64,000 nt of DNA, taken from positions 83,531-147,530 of the forward strand of contig VXPF01000117.1 in assembly GCA_009839725.1 (NCBI GenBank). Reading direction: 5' to 3'. Shown here in pieces: positions 32,628-40,733 of this stretch (the first letter of the stretch is position 1; each line of letters starts with the position of its first letter). This stretch comes from Dehalococcoidia bacterium (lineage in GTDB: Bacteria; Chloroflexota; Dehalococcoidia; Tepidiformales; Tepidiformaceae). The notes under the pieces were generated by a model that had not been told where the DNA came from, ran no database searches, and worked only from the letters and a program-made list of their open reading frames with translations. The position numbers were made by a program, and so were the translations under genes.

Positions 32628-34358
32628 ATGGCCGAGAACATCCGGTACGAGCCGGAGGAGCAGTCTCCACCCCTGACGACGCTGGCCGTGGGCGTCCAGG
32701 GCACGGCCCTGATCGTGTCGAACACGGTCATGATCGCGAGCATCTTCGCGGCCGCGTTCGACGACGACGGGAGCTACCTGGAGTGGGCGCTCTTCGCGGG
32801 CCTTGTCGTTGCCGGTGCGGTCGTCGCTCTGCAGGCAACCCGATTCGGGCGGCTGGGATCCGGGTACGTGCTGCTGATGGGCCCGGGCGTGCCCTTCCTG
32901 GCGGTGTGCGTGCTGGCCGTCCACGAGGGCGGTCTGGCGCTCATGTCGAGCCTCGTGGTCGCCTCATCGCTGGTCCAGTTCGCGGTGGGGGCCTGGCTCG
33001 CGCAGCTGCGCCGCCTGATCACTCCCGTCGTGGCGGGGGTGGCGTTCATGATGATCGCAGTCTCCGCCATGCCCATCGCCCTGGGACGGCTCAACGATGT
33101 CCCGGCCGATGCCTCCCCGGGAGCGGGCGTGGCCGTGGCGGCGGTCACGCTGGGCGCGGCGGCGCTGCTGATGCTGCGGGGCAGGGGGCTCTGGCGATTG
33201 TGGGCCCTGCCGATCGCCATTGTGGCGGGCTGCGCCGTCGCCGTACCGCTTGGTGTCTACGACGCGCAGCATGCACTCGACACGCCGTGGTTCTACCTCC
33301 CGGACGGCTCGGCCTGGCCCGGCTTCGCCTCGATCTTCGACGAAGACTTCTGGGCGCTGCTGCTCGTGTTCCTCGTCGTGAGTGCGGTGGTCGCCGTCAG
33401 GGCCAGCAACGAGGGCGCGGTGATCCAGCAGGTCTCCCGGCGGACCCCCCGCACGATCGATTTCCGCAGCGTGCAGGGAACCCTGAATGCGGGGGGGATC
33501 GCGATCCTGCTCTCGGGAATCGCGGGCACGCCACCGACCATCATCTACCTGCCCACGACGATCTCGCTCATCGACTTCACCGGCGTGGCCGCGCGGCGAG
33601 TGGCCGTGGTCATGGGAGCGATGGTTGTCGTGCTGGCCCTGCTTCCGAAGATCGTCGCGGTCTTGCACACGGTCCCTCGCTCGGTGACGGGCGCCCTGCT
33701 GTTGATCATCATGGGGCTGTTCTTCGTCGAGGGAACGCGAAGCGTGTTCCGGGAGGGGCTCAGCCGGCAGCGGGCCTTCATCGTCGGCGTTTCCCTCTCG
33801 ATCGCGGTCGGTTTGCAGAGCCAGAACATCCTCGCGGGCGTGATCGCCAGCCCGTGGGATGTGGCGCTGGGGAACGGCGTGGTGCTAGGCGTGTTCGTTG
33901 CGGTCCTGCTGACCCTGGTTCTGGACGTGACCGGATCTCGTCGCAGGCGCCTCGAGACGGAGTTGGACGACTCTGCCTTCCCCAAGGTCGAGGCGTTTCT
34001 CCGCGAACTCGGCGCGGGTGCAGGGTGGGGCGAGGCCGCGAGGGACCGGCTCTGCGCGGCGGGCGAAGAGACCGTGTCGGCGATGCTGCAGCTACGCGAC
34101 GACTACGAGTCCGAGAAGCCTCCGCGACTCGTCGTGCTCGCGCGTCCGGCAACGGAGGCGGTCGAGCTGGAATTCCTGGCGGTGTTCTCGGAGGAGAACA
34201 TCGAGGACCGTCTCGCCTACCTCAGTGAGCAGGCCGAGGAGCCAGACGTGAGCGACATCTCGTTCCGCCTGCTGCGGCACTACGCCTCCTCCGTCCGCCA
34301 CCGCAAGTACCACGGCCTCGACATCGTCACGGTCGAGGTCGAGGGCTCCCGGCAATGA
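32628..34358 (+). CDS. NCS2-type nucleobase permease fused to a degenerate GHKL-like domain
   Basis: Residues ~15-432 hold about 12 hydrophobic helices with the layout of the NCS2 xanthine/uracil permease family (GTPPTIIYLPTTISLIDFTGV is the conserved NxGxxxxT-like region, altered). Residues ~448-576 form a soluble tail that resembles RsbW-type HATPase (GHKL) domains: GWGEAARDRLCAAGEETVSAML looks like the N-box helix, and SFRLLRHYASSVRHRKYHGLDIVTVEV like the C-terminal half. The Asn and glycine-rich nucleotide motifs are not clearly kept. The tail may sense or regulate transport. Substrate unknown. Start ATG 32628; stands alone. Confidence 0.7.
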   Translation: MAENIRYEPEEQSPPLTTLAVGVQGTALIVSNTVMIASIFAAAFDDDGSYLEWALFAGLVVAGAVVALQATRFGRLGSGYVLLMGPGVPFLAVCVLAVHEGGLALMSSLVVASSLVQFAVGAWLAQLRRLITPVVAGVAFMMIAVSAMPIALGRLNDVPADASPGAGVAVAAVTLGAAALLMLRGRGLWRLWALPIAIVAGCAVAVPLGVYDAQHALDTPWFYLPDGSAWPGFASIFDEDFWALLLVFLVVSAVVAVRASNEGAVIQQVSRRTPRTIDFRSVQGTLNAGGIAILLSGIAGTPPTIIYLPTTISLIDFTGVAARRVAVVMGAMVVVLALLPKIVAVLHTVPRSVTGALLLIIMGLFFVEGTRSVFREGLSRQRAFIVGVSLSIAVGLQSQNILAGVIASPWDVALGNGVVLGVFVAVLLTLVLDVTGSRRRRLETELDDSAFPKVEAFLRELGAGAGWGEAARDRLCAAGEETVSAMLQLRDDYESEKPPRLVVLARPATEAVELEFLAVFSEENIEDRLAYLSEQAEEPDVSDISFRLLRHYASSVRHRKYHGLDIVTVEVEGSRQ

Positions 34359-34428
34359 GTCCGCCTTCGTGGGAGCGTGGCAGAATGCGCGCGCTGGCCT
34401 ACGGGTTCTGAATAGAGGAGTCACTCAC

Positions 34429-34734
34429 ATGAACGGCTACATGATCATCAACACCGAGGTGTTCGACCCGGACGTCTTCGCCGAATTCCGCCCGAAGATC
34501 GCAGAAGCCATGCAGGCGCATGGGGGAAGGTTCCTGGTGCGCGGCGGCACGGTCGACGTCACCGAGGGGGACTGGGAGTTTCAGCGCGTCGTGATCATGG
34601 AGTTCGACAGCTTCGAGCGCGCACGCGGCTTTGTGCGGTCGCCGGAGTACACGGCGCTCCAGGGCCTTCGCGATCGGTGCATGCACTCGAAGACGATGGT
34701 GGTCGAGGGGTACAACCCGGACGCCGACTCCTGA
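34429..34734 (+). CDS. DUF1330 dimeric alpha/beta-barrel family protein
   Basis: A 101-residue ferredoxin-like (dimeric alpha-beta barrel) protein. MNGYMIINTEVFDPDVFAEFRPKIAEA at the start, GGRFLVRGGTVDVTEGDW in the middle and EFDSFERARGFVRSPEYTAL match DUF1330. Function of the family is not established. ATG 34429 is preceded by AGAGGAG at good spacing, unlike the leaderless genes nearby. It stands alone between the permease and the toxin-antitoxin pair. Confidence 0.82.
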   Translation: MNGYMIINTEVFDPDVFAEFRPKIAEAMQAHGGRFLVRGGTVDVTEGDWEFQRVVIMEFDSFERARGFVRSPEYTALQGLRDRCMHSKTMVVEGYNPDADS

Positions 34735-34789
34735 TAGAGGTCTAGCGTGGTCGGCGCCAGCAGGGCACAGGTCGAGGCGGCGACATCAA

Positions 34790-34826
34790 CCTTGCCAAGG
34801 CTTGCCAAGCTGGCTAGCGTTACAGC
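34790..34826 (+). promoter_or_regulatory. parDE operator and leaderless-type promoter
   Basis: Two 11-base palindromes abut, sharing one base: CCTTGCCAAGG (34790-34800) and GCTTGCCAAGC (34800-34810). They sit just before a TAGCGT -10 hexamer (34815-34820), which ends 6 bases before the parD ATG. Tandem half-turn-spaced palindromes over the promoter are what an autoregulating ribbon-helix-helix antitoxin would bind. Confidence 0.65.
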
Positions 34827-35066
34827 ATGAGCACGATGAATGTCTCGCTGCCCGAGTCCCTCAAGGCCTTTGTGGACGAGCAGGTCAGCGCCCGCGGTTA
34901 CGGCTCGACGAGCGAGTATGTGCGCGAGCTGATCCGGAAGGAACAAGACATCCAGCACCTGCGCGACCTGCTCCTCGAAGGGGCCGCATCGCCCGTGGCG
35001 GGTGTTGCCGACAAGGCCTTTTTCCAGAGTCTCCGTGAAGAGGTACGGGAAGCCACGCAAGAGTGA
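34827..35066 (+). CDS. parD: ParD-type ribbon-helix-helix antitoxin
   Basis: A 79-residue antitoxin. The first ~45 residues form the ribbon-helix-helix DNA-binding fold (MNVSLPESLKAFVDEQVSA, GSTSEYVRELIRKEQ). The C-terminal tail (DLLLEGAASPVAGVADKAFF) should wrap the toxin. It neutralises ParE and represses its own promoter together with it. It overlaps parE by 4 bases. The upstream tandem palindromes are the likely operator, and the start codon lies at the predicted transcription start. Confidence 0.9.
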   Translation: MSTMNVSLPESLKAFVDEQVSARGYGSTSEYVRELIRKEQDIQHLRDLLLEGAASPVAGVADKAFFQSLREEVREATQE

Positions 35067-35383
35067 GCCCGAAGCCTGTCGTCTACCGTCAACGGGCGAG
35101 ACGCGACATCGATGAGGCCAGGGAGCGCTACCTGTCCGAAGCCTCGGCAGCGGTCGCCCTGAGATTCGTTGACGCCCTTGAACTCGCCTTCGAACGCATG
35201 GGGGAGCACCCTTCCAGCGGTTCGCCACGGTACGCGAGCGTTCTGGGCATCGCGGGCCTGCGGTCCTGGAACGTGACAGGGTTCCCCTACCTGGTCTTCG
35301 CCGTCGAGGAGGAGGACGTCGTCAACGTCTGGAGGGTCCTGCACACGTCAAGCGATATCGCCGCCTGGCTGCAGGAGCCGTAA
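35063..35383 (+). CDS. parE: ParE-type toxin (RelE/ParE superfamily)
   Basis: A 106-residue toxin. VVYRQRARRDIDEARERYLSEAS is the N-terminal helical hairpin, GSPRYASVLGIAGLRSWNVTGFPYLVFAVEEEDVVNVWRVLHTSSD is the central sheet region with the conserved Arg and final His/Tyr-rich strand. ParE toxins poison DNA gyrase, while close RelE relatives cleave mRNA; the sequence and ParD partner favour ParE. GTG 35063 overlaps parD by 4 bases. Confidence 0.88.
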   Translation: MSPKPVVYRQRARRDIDEARERYLSEASAAVALRFVDALELAFERMGEHPSSGSPRYASVLGIAGLRSWNVTGFPYLVFAVEEEDVVNVWRVLHTSSDIAAWLQEP

Positions 35384-35413
35384 GTCGACTGAGCGCTGGG
35401 GGCTGCGCTCGCC

Positions 35414-36709
35414 TTACACCACCGCCAGCGCGTCGACCGCCGTGCCGCGGAGGGCGAAGGGGCCGGCGTGGTCGATGCGCACCTCGACGAGGGCGCCGGG
35501 GCGGGCAGGGGCGTCCAGGTGGACGAGCTTGCCGGTGCGAGTGCGGCCGTAGTGCTGCCCCTTCTTGCTGACACCCTCGACGAGGATCTCCTGCGTCGTG
35601 CCGAGCAGGGATTCGTTGATCTCGCGGGAGATGCGCTCCTCGATCGCGTTGACACGCTGCAGCCGCTCGGACTTGACCTCGGCGGGAACGTCGTCGGGCA
35701 TCTTGCGGTAGGCGATCGTGCCGGGCCGGGGGGAGTAGGCGGCGGAGTGAACCTTATCGAAGCGCAAATCCTCGAGTAGCTCCAGCGTCTCCTCGAAGTC
35801 GTCCTCGGTCTCGCCGGGGTAGCCGACGATGACGTCGGTGGTGATGCCGGCATCGGGCATGAGGGCGCGTACCTCGTCCACCTTCTCCAGGTACTCGGCC
35901 TTCGTGTAGCCGCGCCTCATCGACTCGAGGACGGCGTCGCTGCCGGCCTGGACGGGCAGGGAGAAGCACTCCATGACCTTCGGCAGCTCGGCAACAGCTT
36001 CAAGGATGCGCGGGGTCATGTCCTTGGGGTAGGAGGTGAGGAAGCGGATGCGGGCGAGCCGCTCGATGGCGGAAAGCTCCCGCATGAGGTCCCCGAGGTC
36101 GGGGGCGCCGTCGAGGTCATGGCCGTAGGCCTCGACGGTCTGGCCGAGCAGGGTCACCTCGCGCACGTCGTTGGCAGCGAGGTAGGCGACCTCGCGCACG
36201 ACCTCGTCGACCGGGCGGCTACGCTCGCGGCCGCGGCGGTAAGGAACGATGCAGTAGGTGCAGAACTTGTCGCAGCCGTGGACGACGGGCACGTAGGCGG
36301 TGGGGCCGTCGGGCACGGCGAAGGTCGAGGGCCAAAACTCGCCGCCGAGGTCCTCGGCGGGCTCCTCGACGAGCGCCATGATGGGCTCGAACTGCTGCGG
36401 GCGGGCGAAGACGTCGACGAAGGGGAAGCGCTTCTCGAGGTCGGTCGTGCGGAGGCCGACCATGCAGCCCATGACGGCGACCTTGAGGTCGGGGCGCTCC
36501 TCCTTGACGAGGCGCACGCGGCCAAGCAGGGAGTAGGCGCGATCCTCGGCGTGCTGGCGGACGCTGCAGGTGTTGATCACGACGATGTCGGCGTCGCCGG
36601 CCTCGGGAACGGGCTCCATGCCGAGGCGCGTGAAGCCGGCGGCAAGCTTCTCGCTATCCGCGACGTTCATCTGGCAGCCGACGGTCCAGAGAAAGTAGCG
36701 CTCGGTCAT
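35414..36709 (-). CDS. miaB: tRNA-2-methylthio-N6-dimethylallyladenosine synthase MiaB
   Basis: A 431-residue radical-SAM methylthiotransferase that modifies A37 of tRNAs reading UNN codons. The auxiliary [4Fe-4S] cluster ligands are C12, C48 and C82, and the radical-SAM CxxxCxxC is C146, C150 and C153 (CDKFCTYC). YRRGRERSRP follows as in MiaB. The C-terminal TRAM domain contains YGRTRTGKLVHLD. MiaB is preferred over MtaB or RimO because of the TCSVR and YRRGRE signatures. The start ATG 36709 is close to a tRNA-Ser gene, itself a MiaB substrate class only for UNN-reading isoacceptors. Confidence 0.92.
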   Translation of the reverse strand: MTERYFLWTVGCQMNVADSEKLAAGFTRLGMEPVPEAGDADIVVINTCSVRQHAEDRAYSLLGRVRLVKEERPDLKVAVMGCMVGLRTTDLEKRFPFVDVFARPQQFEPIMALVEEPAEDLGGEFWPSTFAVPDGPTAYVPVVHGCDKFCTYCIVPYRRGRERSRPVDEVVREVAYLAANDVREVTLLGQTVEAYGHDLDGAPDLGDLMRELSAIERLARIRFLTSYPKDMTPRILEAVAELPKVMECFSLPVQAGSDAVLESMRRGYTKAEYLEKVDEVRALMPDAGITTDVIVGYPGETEDDFEETLELLEDLRFDKVHSAAYSPRPGTIAYRKMPDDVPAEVKSERLQRVNAIEERISREINESLLGTTQEILVEGVSKKGQHYGRTRTGKLVHLDAPARPGALVEVRIDHAGPFALRGTAVDALAVV

Positions 36710-36730
36710 TCGTTGCTCTCGGGTCGCGAG

Positions 36731-36822
36731 TGGCGGAGGGGGAGGGATTCGAACCCTCGACCGACGTTTCCACCGGTAAGCGCTTAGCAGGCGCCCGCAC
36801 TAGGCCACTATGCGACCCCTCC
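36731..36822 (-). tRNA. tRNA-Ser (anticodon GCU)
   Basis: On the minus strand GGAGGGG pairs with CCCCTCC, the anticodon loop reads CTGCTAA (anticodon GCT), a long variable arm is present as in serine tRNAs, and the T arm is GAGGG-TTCGAAT-CCCTC. The 3' CCA is encoded (plus-strand TGG at 36731-36733). It reads AGC and AGU codons. Confidence 0.95.
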
Positions 36823-36887
36823 GCAGGCATTGTAGGCACGGGATCGCTTGCGCCACATCCGGCCCGGTTTCGTTTGCCGGCACGTCC

Positions 36888-36899
36888 TACACTCTCCCT
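36888..36899 (+). promoter_or_regulatory. Leaderless-type -10 element of the Nudix gene
   Basis: TACACT (36888-36893) is followed by exactly 6 bases and the ATG, predicting transcription start at the start codon. Confidence 0.55.
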
Positions 36900-37508
36900 A
36901 TGGCACCCGCAGTGGTCGTGGTCATCTTCACCGTGCTGGAGGGACGACTCTCCGTGCTCCTGATCGAGCGCGCGGCGGAACCCTGCCAGGGGGAGTGGGC
37001 ACTGCCGGGGGGCCTGCTTCAGGCGAACGAGACGCTCGACGGGGCAGCCAGCCGCAAGCTCCAGGACGAGACGGGCCTCACGGACGTGTTCCTCGAACAG
37101 CTCTACAGCTTCGACGCGACGGACGAGGGGAACGCGGGGATCGTCGTGGCGTACTTCGCGCTGCTGCCCGCAGCGCAGGCGCGGCTGCGGCGGGAGCTGG
37201 AGTGGCGTCCCGCCTGGCACGCGCTGCGCGACCTGGAGTCCCTGGCGTTCGAGAACGAGCGCATCCTCGAATACGCGCGCGAGCGGCTGCGGAACAAGCT
37301 CGCCTACACGAACGTGGCCTACAGCTTCCTGCCCCGCCGCTTCACGCTGCGGGAGCTGCAGGGCGTCTACGAGGCGATCCTCGAGGAGCCGGTGGACAAG
37401 CGGAACTTCCGCAGGCGGATGGTCGGGCTGGGCATCGTCCGGGCGACGAACGAGACCCGCAAGGAAGGCGCCCACCGCCCCGCCCGCCTCTACGAGTTTT
37501 CTTCCTGA
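36900..37508 (+). CDS. NrtR-like Nudix-domain regulator/hydrolase
   Basis: A 202-residue protein: a Nudix domain (residues ~1-140) followed by a C-terminal winged-helix-like region (SFLPRRFTLRELQGVYEAIL...RRRMVGLGIV). This is the NrtR architecture, in which an ADP-ribose-binding Nudix domain controls NAD metabolism genes. The Nudix box at residues 38-60 is altered: the REUxEE core reads RKLQDE, so hydrolysis may be impaired as in several NrtR proteins that only bind ligand. No NAD genes are adjacent. Predicted leaderless start at 36900. Confidence 0.8.
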   Translation: MAPAVVVVIFTVLEGRLSVLLIERAAEPCQGEWALPGGLLQANETLDGAASRKLQDETGLTDVFLEQLYSFDATDEGNAGIVVAYFALLPAAQARLRRELEWRPAWHALRDLESLAFENERILEYARERLRNKLAYTNVAYSFLPRRFTLRELQGVYEAILEEPVDKRNFRRRMVGLGIVRATNETRKEGAHRPARLYEFSS

Positions 37509-37575
37509 AGCCGGCAGCCTTCGAGCCAGCGCACGGGAGGCGTGGAGAACAGGAGGCGACCGCGGCTGCTGGGCG

Positions 37576-38670
37576 TTACAAGGGCGGTGACCACTCGTCG
37601 CGGAGCGCTTCGTAGAACACGTCGTCGACGCGGGAGCCGCGGTGGAAGCGGTTCTGGCGGGCGACTCCGGTGCGGGTCATGCCGACCTTCTCCATGACTC
37701 GCCAGGAGGCAGCGTTGCGGACGTCGGTCGAAGTCTGGATGCGGGCCAGGTCAGCCTTCCCAAAGCCAAAAGCGAGCACCGCGGTCGCGGCCTGGGTCAT
37801 CAACCCCCGGCCCCAGAGGGACCGCGTGAGGCTGTACCCCATCTCGGCAGAACCGGGGCGGTAGACGGTGAGGCTGATACCGCCGACCACGCGGCTCCCG
37901 TGGACGATGGCCCAGACCGGCGCCTTGTCGGGATCGGCGAGGACCGCCCGGGCCACGTCGGCTTCGGCGCTGCGACGGGTGTAGGGCTCGGGCACGTCCA
38001 GGTAGCGGGCCCACTCGGGGTCCTTCCCGTATTCGAAGACTGCGTCGACATCAGACATGCGGTAGGGGCGGAGGAGGAGACGGTCGGTGCCGAGCTCGGG
38101 TGACCCTTCCTCGGCGGACGCTGCCGCCGTGCGCTCGTCTGGCGGTAGCGAGTCGTCCCGGACTAGCGAGTAGAGGACGTCGTCGACGTACTCACCGCGA
38201 ATCATGCGGCGACGGCGCAGGATGCCCTCTCGCTGCATCCCAAGCTTCTCCATGACGCGCCAGGAGGCCTCGTTGTCGACGACTGCATAGGCGTAGATCC
38301 GGGCCAGTCCGAGCGCCTGGAATCCGTGCTCGATGACAGCGGCTACGCCCTCTGTCGCAAGCCCCTTTCCCCAGAGAGGCCGAGCGATGCCGCAGCCGAT
38401 TTCGGCCGCGCCGGCCGAGGGCATGAGGTTGAGGAACCCTGAGACGTGAGCCTCGTGGACAATCGCCCACCTCAGCTTCCCTCCCACGTCGGGGAGGACC
38501 GCACCAGCAACAAATTCTTCCGCGTCGCGTCGGGAGAAGGGCACAGGAACCTCGATGTAGCGTCCCCACTCCGGGTCGGAGGAGAACGAGAACACGTCGT
38601 CGACATCGTCCGCGCGGAAGGGGCGCAACAGGAGGCGCTCGGTGCGGATCTCGGGCGGGCGTTCGGTCAC
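37576..38670 (-). CDS. Tandem GNAT (RimJ/RimL-type) acetyltransferase, two domains
   Basis: A 364-residue protein made of two RimJ/RimL-type GNAT domains of ~170 residues each, starting EIRTERLLLRPFRADDV and ELGTDRLLLRPYRMSDV. Both keep the acetyl-CoA-binding strand and loop (GIARPLWGKGLATEGVAAV and SLTRSLWGRGLMTQAATAV) and the ASWRVMEKLGM signature. The upstream gene is a close paralogue, also two-domain, 7 bases away. Likely substrates are protein N-termini or amines. GTG 38670 is used because it starts the first domain; upstream sequence is the end of the preceding gene. Confidence 0.87.
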   Translation of the reverse strand: MTERPPEIRTERLLLRPFRADDVDDVFSFSSDPEWGRYIEVPVPFSRRDAEEFVAGAVLPDVGGKLRWAIVHEAHVSGFLNLMPSAGAAEIGCGIARPLWGKGLATEGVAAVIEHGFQALGLARIYAYAVVDNEASWRVMEKLGMQREGILRRRRMIRGEYVDDVLYSLVRDDSLPPDERTAAASAEEGSPELGTDRLLLRPYRMSDVDAVFEYGKDPEWARYLDVPEPYTRRSAEADVARAVLADPDKAPVWAIVHGSRVVGGISLTVYRPGSAEMGYSLTRSLWGRGLMTQAATAVLAFGFGKADLARIQTSTDVRNAASWRVMEKVGMTRTGVARQNRFHRGSRVDDVFYEALRDEWSPPL

Positions 38671-38677
38671 GGCTGCA

Positions 38678-39799
38678 TCACCCGCCGGTCTCCGACGGCG
38701 ACCACTCCTCGCGGAGGATGGAATAGAACGCATCGTCCACGTACTCGCCGCGGATTCGGCGGTGGCGGCGCAGGACGCCTTCCTGCTTCATGCCCAGCTT
38801 CTCCATGACGCGCCGGGAGGCGGCGTTGGCGGAGACGGCATAGCCGAAGATTCGCACGAGGCCCATCGACTCAAAGCCATGGGCGAGGACCGCCTCCGCG
38901 GCCTCCGTCACCAGGCCCCGGCCCCAGAGCGGCCAGGCGAGGGCGAAGCCCAGCTCGGCTACTCCCACGGGCCCAGGAGTAAGGTCAACGTTCCCCGCTA
39001 CGCGCCCCTCGTGGACAAGCGCCCACCGCAGGTTCTCCTCCGGGTCGGTGAGGACGAGGCGGGCCACGAATTCCTCGGCATCGCGCGGGGTGTAGGGAGC
39101 GGGAACCTGGATGTAGCGGCCCCACTCCGGGTCTGAGGCGTTGGCGAACACGTCGTCGACATCAGCCATGCAGAAGGGGCGGAGGAGGAGGCGGTCGGTG
39201 CGGAGCTCGGGCGGGGCTTCGGGAGCGGGTTCCGCATCCGATGGCGGTTCCGGCGGCGGCCAGTCGCCACCGACAATGGCGTAGAGCACGTCGTCGATGG
39301 ATTCGCCACGGATGGCGCCGTTGCTGCGCAACACGCCCTCCCGCTTCATGCCGGCCTTCTCCATGACCCGCCAGGAGCCCTTGTTTCGCGAGGCGGCATA
39401 GGCCTGGATGCGGACGATGCCCATCGATTCGAAGGCGTGCCCGATGACGGCTCGCACCGCCTCGGTCATGAACCCCTGGCCCCAGAGGCGCTGGGCGATG
39501 CTGTAGCCCATCTCCGCGAGGCCGGGGCGGCGAATCCTCAGGTCGATGCCTCCGCAGACGCGCCCTTCGTGGACGATGGCCCACATCGGGTTCTTCTCGG
39601 GGTCCGCGAGGATGGCCCTCGCGACGAACTCCTCGGCCATGCCGCGGGTGTAGGGCTCAGGCAGCCCGAGGTAGCGGTTCCACTCCGGGTCGGTGGCGTA
39701 GGCGAATACGTCATCGACATCGCCGTAGCGAAAGGGGCGGAGGAGGAGGCGTTCGGTACGGAGTTCGGGGAGGTCTTCCATCGATTGAGTATTCGGCAT
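38678..39799 (-). CDS. Tandem GNAT (RimJ/RimL-type) acetyltransferase, two domains, paralogue
   Basis: A 373-residue protein with two RimJ/RimL-type GNAT domains beginning ELRTERLLLRPFRYGDV and ELRTDRLLLRPFCMADV, joined by a Pro/Glu-rich linker (PPPEPPSDAEPAPEAPP). Loops SIAQRLWGQGFMTEAVRAV and ALAWPLWGRGLVTEAAEAV bind acetyl-CoA. All four domains of this gene and the next are similar, so they arose by repeated duplication. ATG 39799 and in-frame ATG 39781 are both possible starts. TATCCT lies on the minus strand 16 bases before 39799. Confidence 0.87.
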   Translation of the reverse strand: MPNTQSMEDLPELRTERLLLRPFRYGDVDDVFAYATDPEWNRYLGLPEPYTRGMAEEFVARAILADPEKNPMWAIVHEGRVCGGIDLRIRRPGLAEMGYSIAQRLWGQGFMTEAVRAVIGHAFESMGIVRIQAYAASRNKGSWRVMEKAGMKREGVLRSNGAIRGESIDDVLYAIVGGDWPPPEPPSDAEPAPEAPPELRTDRLLLRPFCMADVDDVFANASDPEWGRYIQVPAPYTPRDAEEFVARLVLTDPEENLRWALVHEGRVAGNVDLTPGPVGVAELGFALAWPLWGRGLVTEAAEAVLAHGFESMGLVRIFGYAVSANAASRRVMEKLGMKQEGVLRRHRRIRGEYVDDAFYSILREEWSPSETGG

Positions 39800-39862
39800 C
39801 CCCGGGCTTTACGCGAGGATAGGGCGACCCTGCTGTATTCTTGAGGGTGAGGCTCGCCGGCC

Positions 39863-40126
39863 GTGCATCCCTACGTCGCCCAGTTCACGATGACGTTCCT
39901 GACGATCCTGACGTGGTCGATCGTGGCGCGCGCGCTGCTCAGCTTCCTGCCGATCGACCAGGGGAGCACCATCTACCAGGTGCTGTTCCGGATCACGGAG
40001 CCGGTCATCGACCCAATCAGGCGGGTGCTGCCGAGCACGGGGATGCTGGACCTGAGCCCACTCGCGGCGATCCTCCTGCTGATCATGCTGCAGCAGGTGG
40101 TCCACCAGCTCTCGGAGATCAACTGA
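39863..40126 (+). CDS. YggT-family integral membrane protein
   Basis: An 87-residue protein with two hydrophobic helices (FTMTFLTILTWSIVARALLSFL and LAAILLLIMLQQVVHQL) and the conserved IDPIRRVLP segment between them. YggT proteins often sit in cell-division gene clusters in Gram-positive and cyanobacterial genomes; here it is alone. GTG 39863 follows TTGAGGGTGAGG at usable spacing, and TGTATTCT (-10 TATTCT at 39836-39841) lies upstream. Confidence 0.85.
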   Translation: MHPYVAQFTMTFLTILTWSIVARALLSFLPIDQGSTIYQVLFRITEPVIDPIRRVLPSTGMLDLSPLAAILLLIMLQQVVHQLSEIN

Positions 40127-40136
40127 GGGAACGGGG

Positions 40137-40490
40137 TCAGGCGGCTTCCTTGGCGCGCTCGGCGACGCGGGCGAACGCGTCCGGCCGCGTGACGGCGAGG
40201 TGCGCGAGCATCTTGCGGTCGAGTTCGATGCCGGCCTTCTTCAGCCCGCTGATGAGGCGCGAGTAGCTGATGCCCTCACGGCGGGCGGCAGCGTTGATGC
40301 GGATGATCCAGAGGCGGCGGAAGTCGCCCTTGCGGGCGCGGCGGTCCTCGTAGCTGTAGCGGAGGGCGTGCATGACGCTCTCGTTGGCGCGCCGGAAGAC
40401 GCGGTGGCGCTGGCCGTGGTGGCCCTTCGCCAGGGACAGGATCTTCTTGTGGCGGCGGTGCGAGGTGACACCCCGCTTCACTCGACTCAT
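40137..40490 (-). CDS. rplT: 50S ribosomal protein L20
   Basis: The 117-residue 23S rRNA-binding assembly protein L20. [26 protein letters not shown] is the standard N-terminal extension, and RIRINAA-type and [15 protein letters not shown] segments follow. It ends the infC-rpmI-rplT operon, in which L20 commonly represses translation of its own operon; no specific operator was identified here. Confidence 0.97.
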   Translation of the reverse strand: MSRVKRGVTSHRRHKKILSLAKGHHGQRHRVFRRANESVMHALRYSYEDRRARKGDFRRLWIIRINAAARREGISYSRLISGLKKAGIELDRKMLAHLAVTRPDAFARVAERAKEAA

Positions 40491-40535
40491 GGGATGGGCT
40501 CCTTCGTGAACCCGGCGCGGAGCCGGGTGAGCGGG

Positions 40536-40730
40536 CTAGTTGCTGAGCATCTCCCGGATTGTCCGGGACTGCGACACGGAGACGGGAACGGTGCGGCCGT
40601 ACTTGACGCGGACCGGCTTGCGCTTCTTTCGCCGAAACTTGTTACGGCTTCCGTACATCCGCATGATCTTGCCGCCGCCGGTTACGCGAAAGCGCGAGGC
40701 GGCGCCCTTGTGGGTCTTGAGCTTTGGCAC
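40536..40730 (-). CDS. rpmI: 50S ribosomal protein L35
   Basis: A 64-residue, highly basic ribosomal protein. MPKLKTHKGAASRFRVTGGGKI is diagnostic. It lies 3 bases after infC and 45 bases before rplT, the universal gene order. Confidence 0.97.
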   Translation of the reverse strand: MPKLKTHKGAASRFRVTGGGKIMRMYGSRNKFRRKKRKPVRVKYGRTVPVSVSQSRTIREMLSN

Positions 40731-40733
40731 TGG

